A DNA stretch of 40,958 bases. Origin: Pseudodesulfovibrio sp. (GTDB lineage Bacteria > Desulfobacterota > Desulfovibrionia > Desulfovibrionales > Desulfovibrionaceae). The stretch is from positions 1 through 40,958 of the forward strand of contig JAEINO010000029.1 of the NCBI GenBank assembly GCA_016342345.1, in the 5' to 3' direction. Shown here one piece after another: positions 8,524 through 17,714 of the stretch. Position 1 is the stretch's first letter; each line of letters starts with the position of its first letter. A program made the translations under genes and the position numbers. Below the pieces are notes generated by a model. It was not told where the DNA came from and did not search any database. It saw only the letters and a program-made list of their open reading frames with translations.

Positions 8524-9594
8524 ATGAAAGACAAAACACTCCAAATAGTCCTCGCACTTTCGTGCATATTCCTGATTGCCATGGCCCAGTTCGGGATGAT
8601 CGGCAACTACATTCAGGCTGTATTCATGTTTGTGGGCATCAACATCATCATGTCCACCAGTCTCAACCTGGTAAACGGCAACATGGGGGAATTCTCCTGC
8701 GGCCACGCAGCCTTCATGTGCGTGGGGGCGTATGTCTCATCCGTCCTGTCAGTGCTCTTTTTCGGAAAAACACTGGGCGACCCGCTGCTCCCCTCATACA
8801 TGGCCGTATTCATATTCCCGATCATCATATTGATCGGAGGCGTTGTCGCGGCCATTGCCGGTATCATCGTGGCCCTGCCTTCATTCAAGACACGTGGCGA
8901 CTACCTCGCCATCATCACCATCGCGGTGAACTACATAATCATCTCGGCCATTGAGAACATGAGTTTCATCGGCGGCTCCCGTGGATTCCAGGGAATGAAG
9001 GATACTGTCTGGGCCATGCTCGACATCTTCAACGGCCCATGGATGCTCATGTGGGTCACAGTCTTCACCATCTTCACGGTCTGGATCATCCGCCGCTTTG
9101 TTTCCTCGACATATGGCAAAGGCATCAACGCCATTTGCCAGGACGAAGTTGCAGCAGAAATAATGAGCGTGAACACGGACAAGATGAAACTTGTCAACTT
9201 CATGCTTTCCAGCGGTCTGGCCGGCATTGCCGGTGGACTATTCGCCCACATTGTCGGCTACGTGAACCCGCAATCCTTCAACATTCTCAAGTCCACAGAA
9301 GCCATGGTCATGGTCTATCTGGGCGGAATGGGCTCACTCTCGGGAGCGGTCCTCGCGGCCATCCTGTTCACGGGCCTGATGGAAGTGCTCAGAAGCCAGG
9401 CACTTATCGAGTTCATCCTTTCCCCGGTGACATTTGTCTTCCCGGAATGGGAACCTTCGGCGGGTGTCATCAAATGGGTGCTCATACCCCTTATTCTGGT
9501 GTTACTCATGCAGTTCAGGCCAGAGGGAATCATGGGCAACAAAGAGCTTTCGGACTGGTTCCCGAAACTCAAGAAATATTACAAGTTCAAGTAA
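8524..9594 (+). CDS. livM: Branched-chain amino acid ABC transporter, permease LivM
   Basis: 356 residues with about nine to ten membrane segments. The family hallmark NLVNGNMGEFSCGHAAFMCV corresponds to the usual 'GQ-SLGHAAF' motif. The cytoplasmic coupling loop is near CQDEVAAEIMSVNTDKMKL, followed by the AGIAGGLFAH and GGMGSLSGAVLAA segments. It is the second permease half. The RBS-like GGGCAGGAC lies just upstream. It lies between livH and livG with gaps of 10 bases each. Confidence 0.93.
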   Translation: MKDKTLQIVLALSCIFLIAMAQFGMIGNYIQAVFMFVGINIIMSTSLNLVNGNMGEFSCGHAAFMCVGAYVSSVLSVLFFGKTLGDPLLPSYMAVFIFPIIILIGGVVAAIAGIIVALPSFKTRGDYLAIITIAVNYIIISAIENMSFIGGSRGFQGMKDTVWAMLDIFNGPWMLMWVTVFTIFTVWIIRRFVSSTYGKGINAICQDEVAAEIMSVNTDKMKLVNFMLSSGLAGIAGGLFAHIVGYVNPQSFNILKSTEAMVMVYLGGMGSLSGAVLAAILFTGLMEVLRSQALIEFILSPVTFVFPEWEPSAGVIKWVLIPLILVLLMQFRPEGIMGNKELSDWFPKLKKYYKFK

Positions 9595-9604
9595 GGAGCC
9601 TGCA

Positions 9605-10372
9605 ATGTCGCTACTCAACATCGACGGACTGACCCAGAGGTTCGGCGGGCTCCAGGCGGTTTCCGAATTCAGCGTGGACATGAAAGGTGGAGAGCTCATG
9701 GGACTGATTGGTCCCAACGGAGCTGGAAAAACCACTATATTCAACCTGATTTCCGGATTCTACCAGCCTACCGAAGGGACTATTTCCCTGAATGGCAAAC
9801 CCACTGCGGGATTGAAGCCACATCAGGTCACCTCCATGGGAGTGGCCCGCACCTTCCAGAATATCCGGCTGTGGCACGACATGACCGTTCTGGACAATAT
9901 CCGCATATCCCAACACTACCGCATGGGGTATTCCGTATGGGATTCCTTTCTGCGCACCAAGAAATACATACGATGCGAAAAGGCAATTGAAACCATTGCC
10001 TATGACTTACTGGAAGCCATGAGCCTCAAGGAATTCGCCGAGGAACTGCCCAAGAACCTCCCCTACGGACTGCAACGCCGGGTGGAAATAGCCCGCGCCA
10101 TGTCCATCAAACCTCATCTGCTTCTGCTTGATGAACCAGCAGCAGGCCTGAACTCGTCGGATGTGGAAGACCTCATCAAACTGATACGCTGGATACACGA
10201 AAACTTCGACATCACCATCTTCATGATCGAACATCAGATGAAAGTTGTCACCTCTCTGTGCCAATGGATCAAGGTCATCGACTTCGGCGCAACCATTGCC
10301 GAAGGAACGGCAGAAGACATTCAGAGCAACCCGGCCGTCATCAAGGCCTATCTTGGAGACGACAACATATGA
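9605..10372 (+). CDS. livG: Branched-chain amino acid ABC transporter, ATPase LivG
   Basis: 255 residues from the ATG at 9605, behind AAGGAG. It is one of the two ATP-hydrolysing subunits on the cytoplasmic face. It has Walker A GPNGAGKTT, a Q-loop in ARTFQNIRLW, a signature region LPYGLQRRVEIARA (degenerate LSGGQ, normal for LivG), Walker B LLLLDEPAAGLN, and the switch His in MIEHQMKVV. Its last codons overlap the livF start (ATGA), so translation is coupled. Confidence 0.94.
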   Translation: MSLLNIDGLTQRFGGLQAVSEFSVDMKGGELMGLIGPNGAGKTTIFNLISGFYQPTEGTISLNGKPTAGLKPHQVTSMGVARTFQNIRLWHDMTVLDNIRISQHYRMGYSVWDSFLRTKKYIRCEKAIETIAYDLLEAMSLKEFAEELPKNLPYGLQRRVEIARAMSIKPHLLLLDEPAAGLNSSDVEDLIKLIRWIHENFDITIFMIEHQMKVVTSLCQWIKVIDFGATIAEGTAEDIQSNPAVIKAYLGDDNI

Positions 10373-11103
10373 GCCAGCTACTCGAAATCGACAACCTTTA
10401 CGTCAAATACGGCAATATCGAAGCCCTGCATGGCATATCCTTTACCGTGGGGCAGGGCGAAATCGTCACGCTTATCGGTGCCAACGGTGCAGGCAAGTCC
10501 ACCACCCTCATGTCCGTGGCGCAACTTCCGCCACCGGAAGCCCCGAAAATCCTCAGTGGGGACATCCGCTTCAAAGGCAAATCCATCGTGGGCATGGCAC
10601 CAGACAAAATTGTCGCAGACCTGCACCTGGCCTTGGTGCCGGAAGGCCGGCATATCTTCGGCAACCTGACCGTTGAGGAAAACCTCAAATTGGCCACATA
10701 CGCCCGCAAGGACGGTATGGACGAGATCAACCGAGACTACAAGCGCGTGTATGAACTCTTTCCCCGCCTGAACGAACGCAGAAAGCAGCGAAGCGAATCC
10801 CTGTCTGGCGGAGAACAGCAGATGCTGGCTGTGGGTCGAGCCCTCATGTCAGCCTGCAAATTCATCATGCTTGATGAACCCTCCATGGGACTGGCCCCGC
10901 TTCTCATGTACGACATGTTCCGTACACTCAAGGAGCTCAATGAGGAAGGCATGACCATCCTGCTGGTTGAACAAAACGCCAACCTTGCTCTCAAGTTTGC
11001 CCACCGTGGCTATGTCATCGATACCGGTGAAATAGTAGCTCAAGGTCCCTGCGAGCAATTGAGAGAAGACCCGGAAGTGAAAAAAGCATATCTTGGCGGG
11101 TAG
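10369..11103 (+). CDS. livF: Branched-chain amino acid ABC transporter, ATPase LivF
   Basis: 244 residues from the ATG at 10369, which overlaps the livG stop by 4 bases. It has Walker A GANGAGKST, Q-loop LVPEGRHIFGNLTV (the typical LivF form), ABC signature LSGGEQQMLAVGRAL, Walker B FIMLDEPSMGLAP and the end motif VKKAYLGG. It pairs with LivG as the heterodimeric ATPase. A small odd insertion (QLPPPEAPKI) lies between Walker A and the Q-loop. It is the last gene of the operon. Confidence 0.94.
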   Translation: MSQLLEIDNLYVKYGNIEALHGISFTVGQGEIVTLIGANGAGKSTTLMSVAQLPPPEAPKILSGDIRFKGKSIVGMAPDKIVADLHLALVPEGRHIFGNLTVEENLKLATYARKDGMDEINRDYKRVYELFPRLNERRKQRSESLSGGEQQMLAVGRALMSACKFIMLDEPSMGLAPLLMYDMFRTLKELNEEGMTILLVEQNANLALKFAHRGYVIDTGEIVAQGPCEQLREDPEVKKAYLGG

Positions 11104-11122
11104 CAACCTTACGCAAATCAAC

Positions 11123-11156
11123 AAGAAAAGGGCTCCTGTGAGGGAGCCCTTTTCTT
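11123..11156. terminator. Bidirectional terminator between livF and the cyclophilin gene
   Basis: AAGAAAAGGGCTCC and GGGAGCCCTTTTCTT form a long, nearly perfect stem around TGTGA. There are Ts after the stem rightward and As before it, so Ts follow it leftward as well. It lies between two convergent genes and probably ends both. Confidence 0.9.
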
Positions 11157-11172
11157 GTTCGAAATAGCTGAT

Positions 11173-11670
11173 CTAGTCTTCGATCACAGAGGCCTTGTTG
11201 ATGAACACCGGTTCGACCGGAACGTCATCATGAAAACCACTACGACCGGTTTCAACACCTCTGATCTCGTCCACGACTTCAGTGCCTTTGACGACTTTGC
11301 CAAAAACAGCATAGCCCCAACCCTGGGGAGTTTCGCTGGAAAAATTGAGAAAGGAGTTGTCCTTGACATTAATGAAGAACTGGGAGGATGCGGAATGGGG
11401 GTCCATTGTCCGGGCCATGGCCAATGTATAACAATCGTTCTTCAGGCCGTTATTGGCCTCGTTCTCAATGGATTCGCGGCTGGCCTTTTCGGTCATGTTT
11501 TCATCCATGCCACCACCCTGAACCATAAAATTACTGATAACACGGTGAAAAATAAGGCCATCATAAAAGCCGTCCTCAACATACTGCTGAAAGTTGGCTG
11601 CGCTTTTGGGGGCTTTTTCGTGCTCAAGTTCGATGACGATGTCACCCATGCTGGTTTCCATTTTAATCAT
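11173..11670 (-). CDS. Cyclophilin-type peptidyl-prolyl cis-trans isomerase
   Basis: 165 residues from the ATG at 11670, which has AAGGAG seven bases upstream; a longer reading to 11706 lacks such a site. It has no signal peptide, so it is cytoplasmic (PpiB-like). Core cyclophilin motifs are present: GDIVIELEHEKAPKSAANF at the start, FHRVISNFMVQGG with the catalytic Arg, SASSQFFIN and WGYAVFGKVVKG. It catalyses isomerisation of X-Pro bonds during protein folding. It is a stand-alone gene. Confidence 0.93.
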   Translation of the reverse strand: MIKMETSMGDIVIELEHEKAPKSAANFQQYVEDGFYDGLIFHRVISNFMVQGGGMDENMTEKASRESIENEANNGLKNDCYTLAMARTMDPHSASSQFFINVKDNSFLNFSSETPQGWGYAVFGKVVKGTEVVDEIRGVETGRSGFHDDVPVEPVFINKASVIED

Positions 11671-11920
11671 TTTCTTGCTCCTTTGTACCGGTATTTTCGC
11701 CGGCATAATATCTATGTAGCCCTCCGTCTAACAAAGGGATGGCCGGCTGGCAAATCCCCTGATTTGCCCCAATCATCCGCTTAAGCTAAAAAACGGATAT
11801 GAATACCAATACGTTTTCATGCATGCAGACCGCCATCACGCCAAGGGCCAACCCTGTTTGACCGAAGCCTCTTCGGACTAGCAGAAAATGCAACGGCAGA
11901 CATCCTGAACAAACGGTTCA

Positions 11921-12295
11921 CTATGGTTCAACCAACTCTTCAACCTCGCCCTTGACCGATGAGGTGGCGTTGTCGGAGACGGTGTCGCCTGCAATCGAAT
12001 CAGTGCCAATTGCATCCGGCTCGGTCGTTTCAAGAACAGACTCGGCCCCATCGACTTCCACTACATCATTCGGCTGGACCGACAAGGGCGATCCCAGCTT
12101 CATGATATTTTTCTCCATGACCATCTTTGCCTGAGGCTCCACAATATCCGCCTGCCTTGCGGCATAAGGATTTTCCGGCTGAAAATGGACGGGGGCGGGT
12201 TTATCCACAAAAGCGGTCACAAAGTAGGCCAAGGCCAAACCGGCGACAAACGGCTTCAAAATCCTGAGTATGGTTGCCCTGCGTCCTGAGGCCAT
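11921..12295 (-). CDS. Small membrane-anchored acidic protein of unknown function
   Basis: 124 residues, not recognised. A basic start (ASGRRATILRILK) is followed by one hydrophobic segment at about residues 15-30 (FVAGLALAYFVTAF). The remainder is hydrophilic and rich in Glu, Asp, Val and Thr, consistent with a single-pass anchor and a periplasmic tail. The ribosome site AGGAG lies seven bases upstream. It is 14 bases downstream of the DegT aminotransferase and probably the last gene of the STT3-DegT unit. Its job in that unit is unknown. Confidence 0.7.
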   Translation of the reverse strand: MASGRRATILRILKPFVAGLALAYFVTAFVDKPAPVHFQPENPYAARQADIVEPQAKMVMEKNIMKLGSPLSVQPNDVVEVDGAESVLETTEPDAIGTDSIAGDTVSDNATSSVKGEVEELVEP

Positions 12296-12309
12296 GAGAT
12301 TCTCCTGCC

Positions 12310-13440
12310 TTACCCCTTCAATACCTGGGCGATGGTCTTCTGACTCTCACCATCAAGATACGGATGCATGGGCAAACTGAATATGCGCTCGGCAATACCC
12401 TCGGCAACCGGGAAATCGCCTTCGGAGTGCTCAAGATTCGCGTATGCCTTCTGAAGATGAAGAGGCTTCGGGTAATAGATGACCGCGGGGATGTCAGCCT
12501 CTGACAACTTGCCCATGAGTTCCGTTCGATGTTCGGTGTCACGAGCCAGAAGCGAATACTGTGCCCAAACAGAAGTACAGCCATCGGCAATGACCGGGGT
12601 GGTCAAACCATCAATACCGGACAGAAGCTCATTGTATCGCTCTGCTGCCTGCTGCCGCTTCTCTATCTCGCCGGGGAATATCTCGAATTTGGCCAGCACC
12701 ACTGCAGCCTGGATGGAGTCCAGACGACCATTGATGCCCAAACGAACATTCTCGTACTTGTTGTCCCCCATGCCATGAACACGAATGGAAACAAGCAGTT
12801 TATGCAATTCATCATTGTGGGCAAAAACCATACCACCATCGCCATAACAGCCAAGGGGCTTTGCCGGGAAAAATGAAGTGCAGGCTATATCGCCCAAAGA
12901 ACACACAGGCCTTCCCTTGTATGTTGCACCAAAGGATTGAGCGGCATCCACGATGAGGAAGAGTCCGTTATTGTGAACCAATGGCTCAATGCGATCATAG
13001 TCGGCTGGCTGGCCGAAAAGATCCACAGCAATGACGCCCTTGGGCGTAAGATCAGTCCTGTTGTCCTTGACGTCTGCGATCTTGCGTTTGAGATCGCCCG
13101 GATCAATATTGAAAGTGACTGGATCGATATCAACGAAAACCGGAGTCGCACCCAAGAGTGCGATAGCCTCAGCTGTGGCCATGAAGGTAAAGGGCGTGGT
13201 AAACACCGCATCTCCTGGCCCAATGTCGAATGCCATGAGGGCCATGACCAGGGCATCGGTCCCCGAGCCGCATCCCACCGCATGACGAACAGCGGAGAAA
13301 CTGGAAAGACGTTCTTCCAGATCAGCTATTTCAGGCCCCATTACATATGCCCCACGCTCAAGGACACCATCAATGCCCTTCTTCACTGCAATCTCAATTT
13401 CTCTATACTGCGCTTTCAGATCGATAAAAGGAATGCTCAT
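12310..13440 (-). CDS. DegT/DnrJ/EryC1/StrS-family sugar aminotransferase
   Basis: 376 residues, full length for the family. It is a PLP-dependent transaminase that puts an amino group on a nucleotide-linked keto-sugar. The start IPFIDLKAQYREIE is the WbpE/PglE-like opening. Other markers are GSGTDAL (phosphate cup), TPFTFMATAEAI, D165 in IVDAAQS, and the PLP-binding Lys K194 in FFPAKPLGCYGDGG. It lies 27 bases downstream of the STT3 glycosyltransferase gene and is likely co-transcribed with it. That suggests it supplies an amino-sugar for the transferred glycan; this link is an inference. Confidence 0.9.
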   Translation of the reverse strand: MSIPFIDLKAQYREIEIAVKKGIDGVLERGAYVMGPEIADLEERLSSFSAVRHAVGCGSGTDALVMALMAFDIGPGDAVFTTPFTFMATAEAIALLGATPVFVDIDPVTFNIDPGDLKRKIADVKDNRTDLTPKGVIAVDLFGQPADYDRIEPLVHNNGLFLIVDAAQSFGATYKGRPVCSLGDIACTSFFPAKPLGCYGDGGMVFAHNDELHKLLVSIRVHGMGDNKYENVRLGINGRLDSIQAAVVLAKFEIFPGEIEKRQQAAERYNELLSGIDGLTTPVIADGCTSVWAQYSLLARDTEHRTELMGKLSEADIPAVIYYPKPLHLQKAYANLEHSEGDFPVAEGIAERIFSLPMHPYLDGESQKTIAQVLKG

Positions 13441-13467
13441 TGCTCTCTCACTTGTCTATTCAATGTG

Positions 13468-15756
13468 TTAATCCTGCACGACTTCGTAAATACGCACGAA
13501 GGGCAGTCTCTCTACAACCAATTTGAAATTCTTGCTTATTTCCGCATCTTCGGGATTGCCAGTCAGCAATCTGAACAACATGCTATTATATCCCATTCTG
13601 TCAGGCATGACACTCTGACGCGTGACCTTGTTGATTACCATGTACGGGGTCTCTGGAACCAGTTTCATTGACACCGCGTTCATGGCGTAATGTCTGTTCG
13701 TGACTTTGCCCCAATCCAGAATATCTATGTCACAAACCAAACCACCCTGCCCGAACTTGTTTTGAACAGCTCCGCGCTGGATATTGAAACCGATTTCACC
13801 AGGATCATACAATCGGACTGTGGCCGCCCGTGTTTTCCCGGTTTCAAGATTCCAATTGCCATAGTATGTTATCCATTTGGAAATAGTGAGGTCCTTCCAG
13901 GAAACAACAAGATATTGTGGCGTAGCCGATTTCTTCGAATATTGAAGGGTTCGCAAATCAGAAATAGTGGACATGACCTCATTAGAGGGCATGGTATCCC
14001 ACGTATCGGCAAGGGCGTATCCGAAGATATATTTTCTTTTTGCCTTGTACTGTGAAGCCAGTCTGACAATCTGATTGGATTGCCGAGGGGAATCCGTGGA
14101 AAGAGCCAGGGCAAGAGGATAAATATCCCGCCCGGCATGTTTTCCTCCATCCGCAACGGTTTCCATACCCGCATAATACTGGGAAGCGTAGCCCCAATCC
14201 CACCATGTCCAGATCATCGAATCAAGGGGAGCTTTTTCTCCAAGCTCCACAAGTCCTTCCGCATGTGCTTTTGTCACAACCGGAGTCAAGGGGATTTTTG
14301 AATACTGCGCATAACAAAAGACAAGAAAAGAGGCTCCCAGAAAGGCTTGAACACCAATTCCGATCCATTGCCTTTGTGTGTATCGACGGGCGACGATATC
14401 CACCAGCCAAAAAACACCCACCCCCAAATACACGAACAATGCCGCGCCACCAAACATGGAAAATCTGATCCCGAGCTTCACACTGACAAGGTGCAAAGCG
14501 ACCAAAGGCAGCAGAAACACCGCTACAGGTCGTAAAAAAACAACCACAACCGAACACATCAAAGCAAGCCACCCCAACCATGAAGCGAAAGCTCCACGCT
14601 CCAGAATCTGGGACAGAGCCACATGCTTTGCTTCAATGATACTCTGCAATATTGAAGGATATATGACGCTCAAGTGAGCACCATTAGCATTAACAGAACT
14701 CTTCAAAGCAGGGTTGAAATAGCCTGACAACTTAAGCACGACATTGGACATGGATGCCTGTCCAATATTCGTAGCAGCCACAACCAACAGGAAAAGACAG
14801 GCACACACCCAGGCATTTCCCAGGAAAGAGGAGCCACGTCTGGCGAGACAGCCAAGAAGAAAGACAAATAAAGCAGTAAAAGTAATTACTAAAAAAGTGT
14901 GGGATATTCCTACTAAACCTACCGGAATCAAGGACAAAGGCCAGAACGCAAAAGATCCCCAAGTAGACCCCGGGAATGCAGCCAGAAGATATATGATCAG
15001 GCCGTAAAAGGCCCAGATTCTTTTGCCGGGTTCCCCGTTGATAAATATCACGACCACGGTCATGAAGAAATACAGAATGCTGATATTTATGATGTCGTAG
15101 TGCCACATGATTGCAAAACGAGTCACCAGACCAAATGCAAATGCAAGCCAGAGGGACGGCACCCCGGATTTTTCCCTCTCGGACTTCTCATCTAAAGAGA
15201 AGAACCAGCCATCCTTCGTGTGTTTTAGGGCCCAATAGGCCAGCATCCAGGCAACCAGCATAGGCATGAGCAGGGTAAACAAATCGGTATCAAAATATCC
15301 AAGCCTCGAACGGAAATAAAAACCTGGAGTCAATGCCCCGGCCAAACCGGCCAGTATCCCGGCATTGCGACCTGCGATCAACCATCCCCACAAATAACAA
15401 ATGATGGCCACAAAAGAAGCCATGAATGCCGGGGCCCAAAAACCGATTGTCCCAAGCCCCATTCCCGTAAATTGATGAAGATAACTCGCGGCCTCAGCAA
15501 GAGGATACCCTTTCAAGACCCCAATGCCCTTGGCCTTTGCCAGCCAGAAATAGGCATCGTGGGTCGCAAGAATGCGCTCACCGTTCACCCACAACTCAGG
15601 ATTATCCCACCTCCCGGCAAAACTGAGACGGAATGCAAGCACGACCAGATACACTGCAAGGCTCCAAACACCAATCCAGCGCCAGTCGCGCACCCAGAAA
15701 GGTACATCGCCAACATTCTGAACACTTTTCTTATATAACTGCTTAAATGATTCCAT
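13468..15756 (-). CDS. STT3/PglB-family oligosaccharyltransferase
   Basis: 762 residues with about 12-13 N-terminal membrane segments and a soluble C-terminal domain from about residue 490. STT3 family markers are visible. The first is an early acidic motif THDAYFW with D67. Next is FDTD (156-159) in the second loop, then SIIE (372-375) in the position of the TIxE motif. Last is the acceptor-binding WWDWGY at 518-523. Such enzymes transfer a lipid-linked oligosaccharide to Asn in N-X-S/T sequons on the outer face of the inner membrane. This fits known PglB homologues in Desulfovibrio. It lies upstream of the DegT gene. No ribosome site is obvious at the start. Confidence 0.9.
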   Translation of the reverse strand: MESFKQLYKKSVQNVGDVPFWVRDWRWIGVWSLAVYLVVLAFRLSFAGRWDNPELWVNGERILATHDAYFWLAKAKGIGVLKGYPLAEAASYLHQFTGMGLGTIGFWAPAFMASFVAIICYLWGWLIAGRNAGILAGLAGALTPGFYFRSRLGYFDTDLFTLLMPMLVAWMLAYWALKHTKDGWFFSLDEKSEREKSGVPSLWLAFAFGLVTRFAIMWHYDIINISILYFFMTVVVIFINGEPGKRIWAFYGLIIYLLAAFPGSTWGSFAFWPLSLIPVGLVGISHTFLVITFTALFVFLLGCLARRGSSFLGNAWVCACLFLLVVAATNIGQASMSNVVLKLSGYFNPALKSSVNANGAHLSVIYPSILQSIIEAKHVALSQILERGAFASWLGWLALMCSVVVVFLRPVAVFLLPLVALHLVSVKLGIRFSMFGGAALFVYLGVGVFWLVDIVARRYTQRQWIGIGVQAFLGASFLVFCYAQYSKIPLTPVVTKAHAEGLVELGEKAPLDSMIWTWWDWGYASQYYAGMETVADGGKHAGRDIYPLALALSTDSPRQSNQIVRLASQYKAKRKYIFGYALADTWDTMPSNEVMSTISDLRTLQYSKKSATPQYLVVSWKDLTISKWITYYGNWNLETGKTRAATVRLYDPGEIGFNIQRGAVQNKFGQGGLVCDIDILDWGKVTNRHYAMNAVSMKLVPETPYMVINKVTRQSVMPDRMGYNSMLFRLLTGNPEDAEISKNFKLVVERLPFVRIYEVVQD

Positions 15757-15909
15757 GTTGTTCTAGGTAGGTAAAATGATTCTGCGTCCTCTCATCAATA
15801 AGGAAAAGGACCGCCTTGTTCATCGATGCTGAAAGTACCTTTTTTTATCTGGGAATGCAATTTTGAGATTGAACAAAGACTCTGTAAAAACCCAAATAAA
15901 TACAAATAC

Positions 15910-17307
15910 CTATCGCCTAAAGGCTGAAGCAGATGCGACTAATCTGGGTGCCCACTCCGGCACTGCAAGGGCATGTATGTGATTGTAACCCGCAACAGTA
16001 CGATTCCTCGTCAATCCCTCCAGGCCATTCAGCAACCCTACGCCGCGCTTCATACGCAAGGAAAAATCAAGACTATCGGTTCCCTCAATCAGACATGTGG
16101 AATAATGAAATTCATGACCAAGAATAGTTTCTCCCGTCAGAAAAAACGGATTATCCGCAATCACCTCGGCTTCAGTGTATCCCAACCCCTGGGGTTTCGG
16201 ACAGAACCCGGTTCCAACAGGGAACACGTCTGCCATGGGATACCGTATCCCATCACATTCAAGAAACTTGCACAGTACCATGAACCCGCCACATTCAGCA
16301 TATATAGGCATACCAAGGTCTGACATTCCGCGAATATGTGCGAGGATGGTCGTATTATTTGCAATACGCTCGGCAAAAACCTCGGGGAACCCCCCTCCGA
16401 GATACAGCCCATCAATCTCGGGCCACGGGTCATCGGACAGTATGCTTAAACGGACCAACTCGGCACCGGCATGCTCCAAGGCCTCAAGACTTTCCGGGTA
16501 GTAAAACCACAAGGCCGCATCATGCACGTAGCCGATACGTACTTTTTTCGTAACCGGTTCACCAAGAAAAACAGGAGCGGGTTCCCGGCCAAAATCGGGT
16601 GCGGATTCGGCAACAGACAGGATTGCATCAAGGTCCAGCCACTCGGAAGCCATATCAGCCAAGGCATCCAAGGCCTGTTGTCCCTTACCTCCCTCGCTTC
16701 CATCGAACTCCTGGTCGGACATAAGCCCCATGTGACGTTCGGGAATGGGATTGCGTTTGATCTTCGGCAGCATCCCAAGAACTGGAATATCCGTATGCAT
16801 TTCAATACTTTTTCTGAGTATGGAGCGATGCCGTTCGCCTGCCGTTCGATTAAGAATAACGCCAGCCAGATTCAACCCCGGCTCGAACGTAGCGCATCCA
16901 TGAACAATGGCCGCCACAGTCCTGGTCATCTTTGTGCAATCAATGGCCAGAATGACTGGTGCTCCGAGTATGCGCGCCAATTCCGCAGTCGAGCAAGAGC
17001 CCTGTTCGTCCTTACCATCAAACAAACCACGATTGCCTTCCACCACGCTCAAATCCATTCCTCTGGATTTGTGCCAGAAAACAGATCGAATTATCTCTTC
17101 TGAATGAAAAAAAGGATCAAGATTGGAACACGTGCGGCCAGCAGCCACACCGAGCCATTGGGCATCAATATAATCGGGCCCTTTCTTGAAGGGAGCAACG
17201 TTTTTCCCGACACGACTGAAATAACGAGTCAAGGCCAAGGAAACAATAGTTTTCCCTGTACCGCCGGAAAGTCCGGCCAGAACAAAACGTGGAATTAGAT
17301 TTTGCAC
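15910..17307 (-). CDS. cbiA: Cobyrinate a,c-diamide synthase (CbiA/CobB)
   Basis: 465 residues. It amidates side chains a and c of (hydrogeno)cobyrinate with glutamine and ATP. The same family is often placed behind dsrD in sulfate reducers, where sirohydrochlorin-derived cofactor modification has been proposed. The N-terminal ATPase has GLSGGTGKT (residues 12-20), then KKGPDYID and the VVEGNRGLFDG motif. The C-terminal glutamine amidotransferase has YLGGGFPE and the nucleophile C339 in YAECGGFM. The end motif HEFHYS is also present. It lies about 90 bases beyond dsrD, after a terminator, so it is probably only partly co-transcribed with dsrABD. Confidence 0.92.
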   Translation of the reverse strand: MQNLIPRFVLAGLSGGTGKTIVSLALTRYFSRVGKNVAPFKKGPDYIDAQWLGVAAGRTCSNLDPFFHSEEIIRSVFWHKSRGMDLSVVEGNRGLFDGKDEQGSCSTAELARILGAPVILAIDCTKMTRTVAAIVHGCATFEPGLNLAGVILNRTAGERHRSILRKSIEMHTDIPVLGMLPKIKRNPIPERHMGLMSDQEFDGSEGGKGQQALDALADMASEWLDLDAILSVAESAPDFGREPAPVFLGEPVTKKVRIGYVHDAALWFYYPESLEALEHAGAELVRLSILSDDPWPEIDGLYLGGGFPEVFAERIANNTTILAHIRGMSDLGMPIYAECGGFMVLCKFLECDGIRYPMADVFPVGTGFCPKPQGLGYTEAEVIADNPFFLTGETILGHEFHYSTCLIEGTDSLDFSLRMKRGVGLLNGLEGLTRNRTVAGYNHIHALAVPEWAPRLVASASAFRR

Positions 17308-17337
17308 ATTTCTACCAGAGTAATAGTCCTTATAAAC

Positions 17338-17375
17338 TGAGAAAAGCCTTGCCCACCGTTATGATGAGCAAGGCC
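17338..17375 (-). terminator. Terminator after dsrD
   Basis: On the minus strand, GCCTTGC and GCAAGGC form a stem around a 15-base loop, followed by TTTTC. It lies 25 bases beyond the dsrD stop and 31 bases before cbiA. Confidence 0.65.
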
Positions 17376-17398
17376 TTGATAGCCAGATCGAAGAAAGA

Positions 17399-17647
17399 CT
17401 AGTCTTCGCCCTCGGAAGCGGCCTGCTTACCAGCACCGGCAACGCCGTACATGGTCGTGGAACCGGAGGACCAGAATACCAGTTTCTCTTCCTGGATCAG
17501 CATGGTCAATATCTTTTTGACGGCTCGAGCCTTCTCTTCCGGAAAAAGTTTGGTGAAATCATTGAAATAAAACTTGGTCTTGCTCTTGGACTTCGCCTCG
17601 CAAAAATCAAGTATAACTACCTTGGCAGCTTCAGGATCGAGTGCCAT
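17399..17647 (-). CDS. dsrD: Dissimilatory sulfite reductase-associated protein DsrD
   Basis: 82 residues; a small winged-helix protein always found with DsrAB in sulfate reducers and described as an activator of the reductase. The conserved core is seen from VVILDFCEAKSKSKTKFYF to KLVFWSSGSTTMYG. The ribosome site AAGGAG lies seven bases upstream of the ATG. It follows dsrB after 67 bases that hold a strong hairpin. The acidic Ser/Glu/Asp end (ASEGED) is typical. Confidence 0.96.
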   Translation of the reverse strand: MALDPEAAKVVILDFCEAKSKSKTKFYFNDFTKLFPEEKARAVKKILTMLIQEEKLVFWSSGSTTMYGVAGAGKQAASEGED

Positions 17648-17664
17648 GATGGACTCCTTATGTT

Positions 17665-17701
17665 AAAAAACAAACGGGGTACGGCAGTGAGCCGTACCCC
17701 G
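17665..17701 (-). terminator. Terminator-like hairpin between dsrB and dsrD
   Basis: On the minus strand, an 11-bp perfect stem (CGGGGTACGGC / GCCGTACCCCG, loop TCACT) is followed by TTTGTTTTTT. It begins 13 bases beyond the dsrB stop and ends 18 bases before the dsrD start. It has the form of a strong intrinsic terminator inside the operon. It may lower dsrD transcription relative to dsrAB or protect the 3' end of a dsrAB message. Confidence 0.85.
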
Positions 17702-17714
17702 ACACTTTACTAGT

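Noticed and set aside
11749-11768. GGCAAATC-CCCT-GATTTGCC hairpin upstream of the cyclophilin gene
   Set aside because: No T-run follows on either strand and it is upstream of the gene, so it is not called a terminator. It may be an operator, but nothing supports that.
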